Positions 1 through 7,988 of a DNA stretch of 64,000 nt are shown here, one piece after another. Position 1 is the first letter of the stretch, and each line of letters starts with the position of its first letter. Below the pieces are notes generated by a model, which was given only the letters and a program-made list of their open reading frames with translations, had not been told where the DNA came from and made no database searches. The position numbers were made by a program, and so were the translations under genes. Source of the DNA: CAG-791 sp045130475. Lineage in GTDB: Bacteria > Bacillota > Clostridia > Lachnospirales > Lachnospiraceae. The stretch covers positions 1 to 64,000 of the forward strand of contig JBGUPU010000041.1 in assembly GCA_045130475.1 (NCBI GenBank), read 5' to 3'.

Positions 1-7
1 AGTCGGT

Positions 8-766
8 ATGCCAGATCTCAAAGGTAAAATTGCAATTGTAACCGGGGCGAATTCAGGAATGGGCCTCAGTACAGTGGAGGCGCTCAGCGACAGAGGCGCC
101 ACGGTTATCATGCTCTGCAGGAATGAGGAAAGAGGCAGAGCAACACTTGCAAAACTTACTGAGCAGAAGGAACGCGATCTGGACCTTCTCATATGTGATC
201 TTGGAGACTATGCCTCCATCAGGAGCTTTGTCAGGCGCGTGAAGGAAAAATACCCGAGGGTGGATATTCTTGTTAATAATGCGGATTTTATTTCCCTCGA
301 CCGGCAGGAGACGAAAGAAGGGATAGAAAGACAGTTTGGCGTAAATTATCTCGGACATTTCCTGCTTACAATGCAGCTGCTTGATTGGATGGGCGCCGGC
401 TCAAGGATCGTGAATGTCGCTTCGGGGGCCCATAAGGTCGGGAAGATCCATTTTGAGGATATCAACCTGACCAAAGGCTACAATGTGGTAAAAGCCTATT
501 CCCAGAGAAAGCTTGCCAATGTACTCTTTACGAGAGAACTTGCCAGGCGTTTAAAGAAGAGGAAAATTACCGTGAACTGCTGTCATCCCGGGGCAGTGGC
601 GACCAATATGGGAGTAGACAGAGAAACGGGATTTGGCAAAACGATAACGGGGATGCTGAAACCGTTTTTCCAGACACCTGCAGAAGGTGCTGAAACTGCT
701 GTTTTTCTTGCAGCAGATCCATCGGTCGAAAATGTGACCGGAGAGTTTTCTACAGATGTAAACTAG
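8..766 (+). CDS. Short-chain dehydrogenase/reductase (SDR)
   Basis: An NAD(P)-dependent SDR oxidoreductase of 252 residues, the usual length for the classical family. It shows the N-terminal cofactor loop TGANSGMG (about residues 12-19), the NNAD version of the NNAG motif near residue 90, a catalytic Ser in the VNVASGAH strand and the YSQRK active-site Tyr/Lys near residues 163-167, followed by CHPGAV. The best resemblance is to the retinol-dehydrogenase/protochlorophyllide-reductase-like SDR group, but the substrate cannot be read from sequence. The ATG lies only 7 bases inside the window, so its ribosome binding site and any upstream operon partner are not visible. Confidence 0.85.
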   Translation: MPDLKGKIAIVTGANSGMGLSTVEALSDRGATVIMLCRNEERGRATLAKLTEQKERDLDLLICDLGDYASIRSFVRRVKEKYPRVDILVNNADFISLDRQETKEGIERQFGVNYLGHFLLTMQLLDWMGAGSRIVNVASGAHKVGKIHFEDINLTKGYNVVKAYSQRKLANVLFTRELARRLKKRKITVNCCHPGAVATNMGVDRETGFGKTITGMLKPFFQTPAEGAETAVFLAADPSVENVTGEFSTDVN

Positions 767-933
767 CAAAATCTTCCAGGAGGTCAAAAGACAGGAAACT
801 GGCAAGGAGATTGTTTTCATTCAGCAAAGAACTGGTATCAAAATAAAATCAAACGCATCCGCAGCAGCGGACAAACCGGAGTGGACAGGGCTGCCCTGGA
901 TACTGTTTGTTTTGGAAGGAGCCGTTAATAGTC

Positions 934-1167
934 ATGGATTGGACAGTGAAGAGAATACAGGAAGATGATTTTGGCTGTGAGGAGCGTCCGGAAAATGAGA
1001 AAGTGACTGTGTTTGTAACACTCATGGACGAAAACGGGCAGGAAAGAATCTTGCGTGTCGAGGACGAATGGCTGTATGCAAATGGAATCAACGAAGGAGA
1101 CCGGTGGCCGGTTGACTTCATGGAAAAGCCGGAGGAGGCGGGATCGGCAGGACGGCAAAAAAACTGA
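934..1167 (+). CDS. Small protein with a WTxKxIQEDDxGC N-terminus, unknown function
   Basis: A 77-residue, acidic, soluble-looking protein without signal peptide. I chose the ATG that begins MDWTVKRIQEDDFGCEE; GGAAGGA lies 13 bases upstream. The first 20 residues closely match the cytoplasmic N-terminus of the CapA-like protein at 17249 (MSWTEKQIQEDDCGCKEGP), so the two share a short module. The rest (VTLMDENGQERILRVEDEWL, then GINEGDRWP) resembles small orphan proteins common in Lachnospiraceae. No function is known to me. A rho-independent terminator follows about 170 bases downstream. Confidence 0.65.
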   Translation: MDWTVKRIQEDDFGCEERPENEKVTVFVTLMDENGQERILRVEDEWLYANGINEGDRWPVDFMEKPEEAGSAGRQKN

Positions 1168-1234
1168 AGCCTTATGTGAAAGGAGCCGATGTGGTAGATG
1201 CCCGACTGTTGAACGGAGCTGGAACCGATGTTAG

Positions 1235-1296
1235 GAAAACATGGGTAGCAGGATTGTGATTCTATGAAAACATGGGTGGCAGGACTGTGATCTCTG
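1235..1296 (+). repeat. Two-copy 31-bp direct repeat
   Basis: Bases 1235-1265 and 1266-1296 are adjacent copies of the same 31-base unit (starting GAAAACATGGGT), differing at a few positions. The repeat lies in the non-coding stretch 1168-1335 between the small protein and its terminator. It looks like a local tandem duplication; no function is apparent. Confidence 0.7.
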
Positions 1297-1335
1297 GAAT
1301 AGATTCAGGGTGAACCCGGATTACGGATGAATAGA

Positions 1336-1389
1336 ACAAGGGCGGATGCCTCTGCTGAATACTCAGCGGAAGCAGCCGCCCTTGTTTTT
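1336..1389 (+). terminator. Rho-independent terminator
   Basis: ACAAGGGCGG (1336-1345) pairs perfectly with CCGCCCTTGT (1376-1385), followed by TTTTT. It ends plus-strand transcription from the small gene and sits between convergent genes. Confidence 0.8.
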
Positions 1390-1429
1390 GACTCTATTGA
1401 ATTTTACCCGGCTTCCCGGGACAGGCAGA

Positions 1430-1957
1430 TTATCCGCGGCCGAATTCGGAGACTCCGGACAGCATCTTCAGTAAAATGGCAATCAGAATAAAGGAAAGAT
1501 TGGATGAAAAGTTGACTACAGTTCCTCCGTCAACAGACACCCCGCCGAAGATATAGACTGAATAGATGCTTATGGCAATACCGATCAGTCCGCTGATGAC
1601 TTCCAGGATCGCAGCGGTATTAAGCGCCTTGCTGCATTGGACTGAGAATGGCTCTCCGCGGCCGACCTCTCTTAAAGCAGTGCGGATATTCGCGATTGTA
1701 AAAAGTCCGATCAGCAGGAAGACAATAGTTGCTCCGAGTAAGATGAGGCAAGGAATCCTGAACCCCGTCAGAATCTCCATTGTGACCGGCTGTCCATTGA
1801 TCGTAAGTGATGTGAGTGATTCAAGCAGATCCTCGGGAATGAGGTCCGGCTTAATGCCGACGACCGCGGCTGCCGCGCAGGCACCGAGGAAAGCAATTAA
1901 TATGATCAGGAACACAAGAAATCCAATAAAATTAAGAAATTTAGCACAACCTTTCAT
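1430..1957 (-). CDS. Four-helix membrane protein, DUF2975-like
   Basis: A 175-residue integral membrane protein with hydrophobic segments near residues 8-33, 68-90, 113-135 and 148-168. The loop ANIRTALREVGRGEPFS between helices 2 and 3 resembles the conserved region of DUF2975 proteins, which in Firmicutes often sit beside small XRE regulators; no such regulator is next to it here. Its ATG has a good ribosome binding site (GAGGAGAAAAAAT). No biochemical role is known. It is transcribed alone, convergent with the small gene at 934. Confidence 0.6.
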   Translation of the reverse strand: MKGCAKFLNFIGFLVFLIILIAFLGACAAAAVVGIKPDLIPEDLLESLTSLTINGQPVTMEILTGFRIPCLILLGATIVFLLIGLFTIANIRTALREVGRGEPFSVQCSKALNTAAILEVISGLIGIAISIYSVYIFGGVSVDGGTVVNFSSNLSFILIAILLKMLSGVSEFGRG

Positions 1958-2198
1958 ATTTTTTCTCCTCTCTCGTATGATGAGCGTGCCGCCCCCGTCA
2001 GGGAGCGTAACACCTTCTTATATTATCACAGATCTCCGTCATGAGGAAGAAGGGGATGTAATTTCTCCATCCGGTGTGTGACAGTATTGTGATAAAACCC
2101 TTGCTAAAATATCGACAGATAAAAACAAGTATCCCTGGCAGGGCAAAAGCCTTTTACTTTTTTAAGGCCGAAGCCATTTGGAGAAGGAGCCAAGAATC

Positions 2199-2528
2199 AT
2201 GAAGAAAGAAATGAGCAGATTCACAGCAGCTATGGCAGCAATCGGTGCAGCAGCAATCATGGCATTCCCTGCATTCGCGGCAGCTCCTGCAGCAGCTCCC
2301 GCAGCAGCCCCTGTTACTGAGGAGCAGGCAAAGGCAATCGCCCTTGAGAAAGCGGGATTCACTGAGGATCAGGTCAAATCCATGAAAGTTGACAAGGATT
2401 ACGATGATGGCCGCCTGGAGTACGAGGTCGAGTTTTATGTCAACAATGTTGAGTATGACTGTGATGTCGACATGAAAACCGGCGAGATCACGGACTTCGA
2501 TGTGGATCTTGGCTATTTCGGAATATAA
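2199..2528 (+). CDS. Secreted PepSY-domain protein
   Basis: A 109-residue protein with an N-terminal signal peptide (KK charge, hydrophobic run, predicted cut after FPAFA) followed by an Ala/Pro linker and one PepSY domain of about 70 residues: VTEEQAKAIALEKAG, then the YEVEFYVNNVEYDCDVD strand and the KTGEI turn. PepSY domains are small extracellular or inhibitory modules found in M4 protease propeptides and cell-surface proteins. The start at 2199 is preferred to an upstream in-frame ATG (2178) because GGAGAAGGAG lies just before it. A strong terminator follows, so this is a single-gene unit. Confidence 0.8.
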   Translation: MKKEMSRFTAAMAAIGAAAIMAFPAFAAAPAAAPAAAPVTEEQAKAIALEKAGFTEDQVKSMKVDKDYDDGRLEYEVEFYVNNVEYDCDVDMKTGEITDFDVDLGYFGI

Positions 2529-2569
2529 AAAACAGTAAACAGCCTGACGATCCTTTTTTATGAAAATAG

Positions 2570-2628
2570 AACAGAGCGCTTGCATCTGCTAAATCATTCG
2601 TTCAGTGGATGCAAGCGCTCTGTTTGTC
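2570..2628 (+). terminator. Rho-independent terminator with 17-bp stem
   Basis: Bases 2570-2586 and 2608-2624 form a perfect 17-bp inverted repeat followed by a T-rich tail. It closes the PepSY gene. The stretch 2629-2877 after it holds no gene I can support. Confidence 0.85.
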
Positions 2629-2877
2629 TGTAATGAGCATATTTTTAGAGACTGATAACGGGTCTAAGTGGTACAATTTAGATGATGTGTTTTGTTTAGA
2701 CAGCGGGCAGGAGGAAAAACTTATCTCTGCCCGGAAGTGGATTTGGGGAGAAACTCTATGGCAGCTGGATCAGAGAGGCGAACTCTCTGTATGCGCATTG
2801 ATCAACCGGCAAAACAGAGCATGGAAATAACCGCTGAGCGCTGGACAAAGAACATATTTTAGCAAGCAAACCTTTCC

Positions 2878-2906
2878 TTGTACCCTTGAGGCAAAGATGC
2901 TATAAT
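2878..2906 (+). promoter_or_regulatory. Promoter of hipBA
   Basis: TTGTAC (2878-2883), 17 bases, then consensus TATAAT (2901-2906). The predicted start of transcription, about 2913, falls at the edge of the first palindromic operator, which fits an autorepressed toxin-antitoxin promoter. Confidence 0.7.
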
Positions 2907-2914
2907 TGGGGAAA

Positions 2915-3008
2915 TTAGCCGTACGGCTAAATGCTATGACGGTGACACGATATTGAGCCGTACGACGAAAATTTTTCTAAAGGTCATTGTTATGAGCCGT
3001 ACGGCGAA
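2915..3008 (+). promoter_or_regulatory. Array of three GCCGTACGGC operators, likely HipB sites
   Basis: A perfect 16-bp palindrome TTAGCCGTACGGCTAA (2915-2930) is followed by TGAGCCGTACGACGAA (2954-2969) and TGAGCCGTACGGCGAA (2993-3008). The start-to-start distance is exactly 39 bp both times. A weaker fourth copy with core TCCGTGCGGC lies at 3030-3039. The array lies between the promoter and hipB, so binding by a HipB dimer would give autorepression. The binding itself is inferred. Confidence 0.7.
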
Positions 3009-3063
3009 ATTCACGCGAAAGCGTGCATTTCCGTGCGGCTTTTTTGGGATGGAGGAGATGATG

Positions 3064-3285
3064 ATGCGGATAACAAGTGCGGTGTCTTTTGGAGAAGCAA
3101 TCCGGGCAAGGCGTAAGGCGTTACATTATACGCAGGGTTTTCTGTCTGAATTCAGCGGTCTGAGTGTGAGTTTTATATCTGATCTTGAGAATGGGAAGAA
3201 AACGGCCGAACTTGAGAAGGCGATCTATCTGGCCAATCTTCTCGGTCTGGATCTTTACCTGGAAGGACGTGAACATGGGGCATGA
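3064..3285 (+). CDS. hipB: HipB-like antitoxin, Y4mF-type XRE regulator
   Basis: A 73-residue helix-turn-helix protein: FGEAIRARRKALHYTQ (helix 1), LSEFSGLSVSFISDLENGKK (recognition helix), AELEKAIYLANLLGLDL. This is the pattern of Y4mF/HipB antitoxins, which bind and neutralise HipA and repress their own promoter as dimers. Three in-frame ATGs lie at 3058, 3061 and 3064; 3064 is preferred because GGAGG (3051-3055) then has an 8-base spacing. The gene overlaps hipA by 11 bases. The palindromic sites upstream are its probable operators. Confidence 0.85.
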   Translation: MRITSAVSFGEAIRARRKALHYTQGFLSEFSGLSVSFISDLENGKKTAELEKAIYLANLLGLDLYLEGREHGA

Positions 3286-4558
3286 GAAGTATCAAATCAG
3301 CATCGAAAGAAACGGGCGAATGGTTCCTGTTGGTGTAATCAGCGGAGAGAACTATCAAACAGCGCAGTTTTCATATATTGACGAATATCTGGAAGATGTA
3401 AATGCTGTGCCTGTTTCTATCAGCCTCCCATTGCGGAGGGAAAGTTATTCAGCGGAAAAAACCAGGCAGTTTTTTGAAGGACTTTTGCCGGAAGGATTCA
3501 CCAGAAGATCCGTAGCACAGTGGCTTCATCTGGATGAGAATGATTACCTTTCAATCCTTCATCAATTGGGAAGAGAATGTCTCGGTGCGATTCGAATCAT
3601 GACTGAAGGTGAGATGCAGACAGCGGCTTACGAAATGATCACCGAACAACAGGTGAAAGCACTTGCTGCTGAAGGAGCGCAGAAATCTGCAGAGATAGTC
3701 ACCAAATCTCATCTTTCCCTGACAGGTGCCTCCGGCAAAGTCGGCCTGTATTATGATACGGCAGGAAACCATTGGTATCTTCCCCGGGGAACTGCACCGA
3801 GTACACATATTGTGAAGCAGAGTCATGTTCGTCTGGAAGGTATAGTGACAAATGAGCAGCTGTCTATGATGACAGCTTCGAAATGCGGGATTGAGGTTCC
3901 GGATAGTTTTATCATTGATCTTGGAAGTGGAGAGGACAAAGAGGTTTTATATGCAACCAGACGCTATGACCGCACATTCGAAGGGACGGTAGATACGATA
4001 GCAGGACTCCCGTGTCCCCTCCGTCTTCATCAGGAGGACTTTTCTCAGGCATTAGGAATACCTTCTGCCAAAAAAAATGAGAAAGAGCATGCAGGATACA
4101 TGCGCAGGATGTTTGAATTGCTGAGACAGTTTTCCGCTAATCCTATTGTGGATCAGCAAAAACTGTGGGATATGATTGTGTTCTGCTATCTTTTAGGAAA
4201 TACAGATGCACATATCAAGAATTTTTCCCTTCTGTATGGAAAAGATCTTCGCAGCATACGTCTTGCTCCGGCATATGATCTTGTCAGCACAACAGCTTAT
4301 GAAAGCAGTACAAGAGAAATGTCATTTTCGATTGGAGATGCTCTTTTGATAGACGAGATTACGGAGACTTCTTTTAGGGAAGCAGCTGCCGAAATTCACA
4401 TCGGTGAAAGGTTTGCTGTTGGAAGATACAATTTCATCTGCAATCATTTCAGAGAAGCACTAAAGCAAGCAGCTTCCGAGCTTCTGGAAGCAGGCTTTTC
4501 AAAAGCAGCAGAAATGGAAGAGAGAATATTGCGAACGGGAGGCTATGCGAAGCTGTAA
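3275..4558 (+). CDS. hipA: HipA-family serine/threonine kinase toxin
   Basis: A 427-residue HipA-type toxin kinase, close to the usual length of about 440. It has the N-terminal HipA subdomain (residues 1-110, including FFEGLLPEGFTRR), an ATP-contacting HIVKQSH strand, the catalytic GNTDAHIKNFS loop (Asp and Asn near 310-315) and the metal-binding APAYDLVST motif. E. coli HipA phosphorylates glutamyl-tRNA synthetase and causes growth arrest; the target here is not known. The Gly-rich loop reads GASGKVGLY, not the common GAQ.K form. The start overlaps the end of hipB, which argues for translational coupling. No terminator is evident downstream. Confidence 0.9.
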   Translation: MGHEKYQISIERNGRMVPVGVISGENYQTAQFSYIDEYLEDVNAVPVSISLPLRRESYSAEKTRQFFEGLLPEGFTRRSVAQWLHLDENDYLSILHQLGRECLGAIRIMTEGEMQTAAYEMITEQQVKALAAEGAQKSAEIVTKSHLSLTGASGKVGLYYDTAGNHWYLPRGTAPSTHIVKQSHVRLEGIVTNEQLSMMTASKCGIEVPDSFIIDLGSGEDKEVLYATRRYDRTFEGTVDTIAGLPCPLRLHQEDFSQALGIPSAKKNEKEHAGYMRRMFELLRQFSANPIVDQQKLWDMIVFCYLLGNTDAHIKNFSLLYGKDLRSIRLAPAYDLVSTTAYESSTREMSFSIGDALLIDEITETSFREAAAEIHIGERFAVGRYNFICNHFREALKQAASELLEAGFSKAAEMEERILRTGGYAKL

Positions 4559-4655
4559 TAACTGATACTATTGACAGATGAAGGACTTGAAAAATCGGGA
4601 CAAAAGAAAGGAAGAATGATGTACCTGCTTCTGGCTGCATCATCGGGGTATTGCT

Positions 4656-5912
4656 ATGTATAGAGTCACAGTCGGAAATATGCTGCATTTATATGGGAGA
4701 TTCGGGCAGAAGGCAGACTATGCGGTCAGGCTGAGTCTGAGGATGACGGAAGAGGTGGACAGGGAGATCCTGTCTCATGCGCTGGAAAAGACGCAGGAGC
4801 GCTACCCCTACTTCCGGGTCAGGATCAAAAGAAATGAACAGGAATATTACTTTGAGGAGAATCCGCTTCCGGTAGTCCTTCTGTGCACAAATGAGAAGAT
4901 CAGCCTGAACACAGAGCAGACCAACTACCATGTCTGGGCGGTGTGCTATTGCGGTGACATGATCCATCTGGATTTTTATCATGGCATTACAGACGGAACC
5001 GGCATGTATATGGTCCTGTCGACGCTTCTTTACTATTATTGCAGCGAGCGTTACGGAATCACCGATCACGAGGGGATTCTCACACTGGAGGATCCGATCA
5101 GGCCGGAAGAGAACATGGATCCGCAGGAAGCGCTGCCTGTCATTGATCCTCCTGCAGCACCGCCGGCAGAATTCTTCCAGGCGGGCGATTACGGGAATCT
5201 GACGCCTTCAGTGCAGAGGGTGTGGGATATAGAACTTCCGGAAGAGACTTTTATGCGGTTTTCCTCCGCCAATGATGCAAGCCCGGGAACCATGATCGCC
5301 CTGCTGCTGGCCCGCGCGATCGACGGTCTTTTCCCCAACCGGAAGGAAGAGATCACCAATTCCTATCTGGTCAATGCCCGGCCCATGCTTGGAATAGAGA
5401 GGACCAGTCACAACTGTTTCAGCACGGCCTATCTGAAATACAGCGATCGTGTCAAGGCGATGCCTTTTGACCATCAGTGCACTGCTTACCGCGGAATGAC
5501 CTTTATCCAGAGTGACGAGGACTATGTAGTCCGCGCCCTGACAGTCGGAGCGGCGCGTAACCGGAAAGCTTTCAATGGAGCCCCTCTTCTGGAGGATAAA
5601 AAAGAGGCCTTTACCGAACTGCTGAACAGCCGCAGAAAAGCGGCGACCTTTGTGGTCAGCTATGTGGGAAAATGGCGCTTCCCCGAAATCGGAAAGTATA
5701 TCCGCGAATTCTGGACACATGTGCCTTACCCCAAGGGGATCATTGCTCAGATCGCTGCCGTGAACGGCAGGATTTTCATGAGCCTGAGCCAGACATATGT
5801 AGAAGACTTCATTGTGGAGGCTTTTCTGCAGGAGCTGGAGGATAACGACATCCCTTACGAAATCCGCAGAACCATGGACAATGATGACGCCCACTTCCCG
5901 GAACCCGTATGA
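4656..5912 (+). CDS. Condensation-fold acyltransferase-like protein
   Basis: A 418-residue cytosolic protein of the chloramphenicol-acetyltransferase/condensation/alcohol-acetyltransferase superfamily. The active-site HxxxDG motif is His109-Gly-Ile-Thr-Asp113-Gly in DFYHGITDGTG. Such proteins move acyl groups from CoA or carrier proteins to alcohols or amines; neither donor nor acceptor can be inferred, and no carrier protein gene is nearby. The ribosome binding site before the chosen ATG is weak, so the start is uncertain (another ATG at 4680). The stop codon lies inside the first unit of a 13-bp tandem repeat, and a terminator follows. Confidence 0.65.
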   Translation: MYRVTVGNMLHLYGRFGQKADYAVRLSLRMTEEVDREILSHALEKTQERYPYFRVRIKRNEQEYYFEENPLPVVLLCTNEKISLNTEQTNYHVWAVCYCGDMIHLDFYHGITDGTGMYMVLSTLLYYYCSERYGITDHEGILTLEDPIRPEENMDPQEALPVIDPPAAPPAEFFQAGDYGNLTPSVQRVWDIELPEETFMRFSSANDASPGTMIALLLARAIDGLFPNRKEEITNSYLVNARPMLGIERTSHNCFSTAYLKYSDRVKAMPFDHQCTAYRGMTFIQSDEDYVVRALTVGAARNRKAFNGAPLLEDKKEAFTELLNSRRKAATFVVSYVGKWRFPEIGKYIREFWTHVPYPKGIIAQIAAVNGRIFMSLSQTYVEDFIVEAFLQELEDNDIPYEIRRTMDNDDAHFPEPV

Positions 5913-5999
5913 GAGACATGCGTGAAAGGCCTGGGTGAAAGGCATATGTGAGAGGCACATGTGTGAGACCTGTGTGAGAAACATGTTTGAGAAACATGT
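5909..5999 (+). repeat. Seven-unit 13-bp tandem repeat over a stop codon
   Basis: Seven consecutive 13-base units (consensus GTGAGARRCATGT) run from 5909 to 5999 with no gap. The first unit contains the TGA of the acyltransferase gene. Because 13 is not a multiple of 3, units added upstream of the stop would change the reading frame. The last two units differ at one base only, which suggests recent copying. Confidence 0.85.
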
Positions 6000-6022
6000 A
6001 AAACTGCTCAGACAAAAAAATA

Positions 6023-6060
6023 GACACCGCCGCAGGCTGCTGCGACGGTGTCGTTTTTTT
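6023..6060 (+). terminator. Rho-independent terminator, probably bidirectional
   Basis: GACACCG...CGCAG pairs with CTGCG...CGGTGTC (6023-6052) and is followed by seven T residues; a run of A residues lies just before it, giving a T-run on the other strand. It separates the convergent acyltransferase and ATP-grasp genes. Confidence 0.85.
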
Positions 6061-6083
6061 ACGGAATGATCATCGGATTTCTC

Positions 6084-7274
6084 TCAGGCCGTGGTCTCGA
6101 GGACGAAGCGGAAGTATTCCTCCATCTCTTCTTTCTCTTTGAACTTTGCCATGTAGACGTATCTGCCCATTGACGGCCAGTCGATGGGCGGCATTTCTTC
6201 CTGCATCACGATAGCACTGCCGTAGCGTTCCATGATCTCTTCTGGAGTGTGCGCGTAGCTGCAGCCGTCCTTGCGTGCCGCATAGGCACAGATATAGCGC
6301 TCCGCGGCTTCGGGGATGTCTGCGCTGTCGGTGGTGACCATCTGCGCATAGATGTCGAAGACGTCGATTGACTGCGCGTAGTTCATCATATCGGGATCAT
6401 GCCCGCCGGCCGGCCGCATATTGACTTCCATGATCGCGTAGCCGCCGGCTTTTCCAATGCCCTCGTAATCTTTTGTGATGTTGATGAACTCGAAATGGAC
6501 AAAGCGCCGGTCCGCGCCGAATGCTTTGGCGGCCTTCCTGCCGAAATCGCGCAGGTCCACAGGCACCTGGGGAACTGTATAGAAATGGATGCTCTCGTCA
6601 TTCTGCACGGAATCGATCACAGGCGGATAGGTGCACATGGACTCAAACAGCGGCTCGCAGTCAGCGTCGAGAACAGCGTCATAGGTGCAGATATCACCGC
6701 ACAGAAACTCCTCCATAACATAGGGAACCTGGGGAAGATCACTGTAAAAGGCCAGAAGTTCGTCTTCGGAGTTGATCTTCATGGTGCCGTTTGCCCCGAC
6801 GCCGATATCCGGTTTGACGATCACGGGATAACCGACCTTTTTCACGAAATCCTGCCCGGCTTCCAGGTCCGAAACGATGTGCTGGCGTGCGGTCGGAATT
6901 CCGGCTTCGATAAAGATGTTCTTCATGAGGGATTTCCTGACCAGGCCGCCGATCTTGTCCTCTCTTGTGCCGACTGCAATGTTAAAGTCCGTGCGCAGCC
7001 TTGCGTCCACCGGAAGCCAGTATTCATTCAGAGATTCCAGCCAGTCGATCCTGCCGTATTTGTGGATGAAAAAAGCGACCGCGCGGTAAACCTGGTCATA
7101 GTCCTCAAGCGTATCCACGAAATAGTATTCCGTCAGGGCCTGTTTCAGCTGGTCGTTCAGTGTGTCGTAGGGCACGTCACCGATTCCAAGTACATTCACG
7201 CCATGCCTGTGCAGGCGGTCGCAGAACTGTGTGCAGGTGACAGGGTATGCCGGTGAGATAAATACATAATTCAA
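6084..7274 (-). CDS. ATP-grasp domain ligase
   Basis: A 396-residue ATP-grasp protein. The N-terminal part is a Rossmann-like pre-ATP domain (MNYVFISPAYP); the ATP-grasp core holds GYPVIVKPDIGVGANG (nucleotide lysine near residue 160), YVMEEFLCGD and the Mg-binding AIMEVNMRPAGG near residue 290. The family joins a carboxylate to an amine or thiol through an acyl-phosphate, as in carbamoyl-phosphate synthase and peptide ligases. The arrangement is typical of stand-alone carboxylate-amine ligases; the product is unknown. Ribosome binding site AGGAGG precedes the ATG. It is divergent from the thioesterase at 7509. Confidence 0.75.
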   Translation of the reverse strand: MNYVFISPAYPVTCTQFCDRLHRHGVNVLGIGDVPYDTLNDQLKQALTEYYFVDTLEDYDQVYRAVAFFIHKYGRIDWLESLNEYWLPVDARLRTDFNIAVGTREDKIGGLVRKSLMKNIFIEAGIPTARQHIVSDLEAGQDFVKKVGYPVIVKPDIGVGANGTMKINSEDELLAFYSDLPQVPYVMEEFLCGDICTYDAVLDADCEPLFESMCTYPPVIDSVQNDESIHFYTVPQVPVDLRDFGRKAAKAFGADRRFVHFEFINITKDYEGIGKAGGYAIMEVNMRPAGGHDPDMMNYAQSIDVFDIYAQMVTTDSADIPEAAERYICAYAARKDGCSYAHTPEEIMERYGSAIVMQEEMPPIDWPSMGRYVYMAKFKEKEEMEEYFRFVLETTA

Positions 7275-7423
7275 AGGGCATCCTCCTTTATCTTCCTGGC
7301 TACATGATTAAGCCGCAAACAAATGAAATATAATATGTATATTATGGCAGATTTGGGAAGGGATTTCTATAAAAAGTGTTTACATAAAAAATGTATGATG
7401 GAATACCGCGTTGGGAAGAATGC

Positions 7424-7432
7424 TGTTATAAT
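7424..7432 (+). promoter_or_regulatory. Extended -10 promoter of the thioesterase gene
   Basis: TGTTATAAT, an extended -10 (TGn plus TATAAT at 7427-7432), about 80 bases before the thioesterase ATG. No good -35 is visible. An AT-rich inverted repeat with 7-base arms ATAATAT/ATATTAT lies upstream at 7330-7345, between the divergent genes. Confidence 0.5.
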
Positions 7433-7508
7433 AGGAACAGCCCGTTTATGTGATTGAAAAGCAACAGACCCGCAGAGGTGCAAAAACGATAAAGAAAGGA
7501 AATATGTT

Positions 7509-7880
7509 ATGGAATTAAAAGTCGGGATGAAGAACACAATTACCATTAATGTCACTGCTGAGATGTGTGCGGATCATCTTGATAGCCAGCTCCCGCAGAT
7601 TGACCTGCCTCATGTCTTCTCCACTCCCAGTATGATTAATCTGATGGAACTGACCTCTGCAGCTCTCCTGGCAGAGAACCTTGAGGAAGGAAAAGGTTCT
7701 GTCGGTATGGCTGTGGAAGTCAAGCATTTCGCCGCGACACCGGAAGGCGGAAAGGTCACCTGTGAAGTGGAGATCGTGGAGATCGACGGTAAGAGAGTCC
7801 TCTTCAATGTAGCCGCCTTCGATGAGAAGGGACCGATTGGAAAAGGTACCCATAAGAGAGCGATCATCACCAAAAAATAA
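7509..7880 (+). CDS. Hotdog-fold thioesterase, FlK-like
   Basis: A 123-residue single-domain hotdog protein that matches the fluoroacetyl-CoA-thioesterase-like (FlK) family in length and pattern: HVFSTPSMINLMELTSAALL on the central helix, GMAVEVKHFAATPEGG on the strands, then GKRVLFNVAAFDEKGPIGKGTHKRAI. Such proteins hydrolyse small acyl-CoA esters; in anaerobes the substrate is usually unknown. The start is supported by AAAGGAAATATGTTATG. It stands alone between an extended -10 promoter and a strong terminator. Confidence 0.8.
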   Translation: MELKVGMKNTITINVTAEMCADHLDSQLPQIDLPHVFSTPSMINLMELTSAALLAENLEEGKGSVGMAVEVKHFAATPEGGKVTCEVEIVEIDGKRVLFNVAAFDEKGPIGKGTHKRAIITKK

Positions 7881-7899
7881 TTTCAATCAAGAATAAAAA

Positions 7900-7956
7900 G
7901 GTTCCCTGTTTCACGGCTTTTGGCCGGAGACAGGGAACGCTTTTTTTGTTTTACTT
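7900..7956 (+). terminator. Rho-independent terminator
   Basis: GTTCCCTGT (from 7901) pairs with ACAGGGAAC (ending about 7938), followed by a run of seven T residues. It ends the thioesterase gene and separates it from the convergent glycosidase gene. Confidence 0.85.
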
Positions 7957-7988
7957 GTATTGTATTGTTTTGCAGGTATTAGATGTTT

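Noticed and set aside
2609..2830. 73-codon open frame downstream of the PepSY terminator
   Set aside because: It begins inside the terminator stem, has no ribosome binding site and no recognisable composition.
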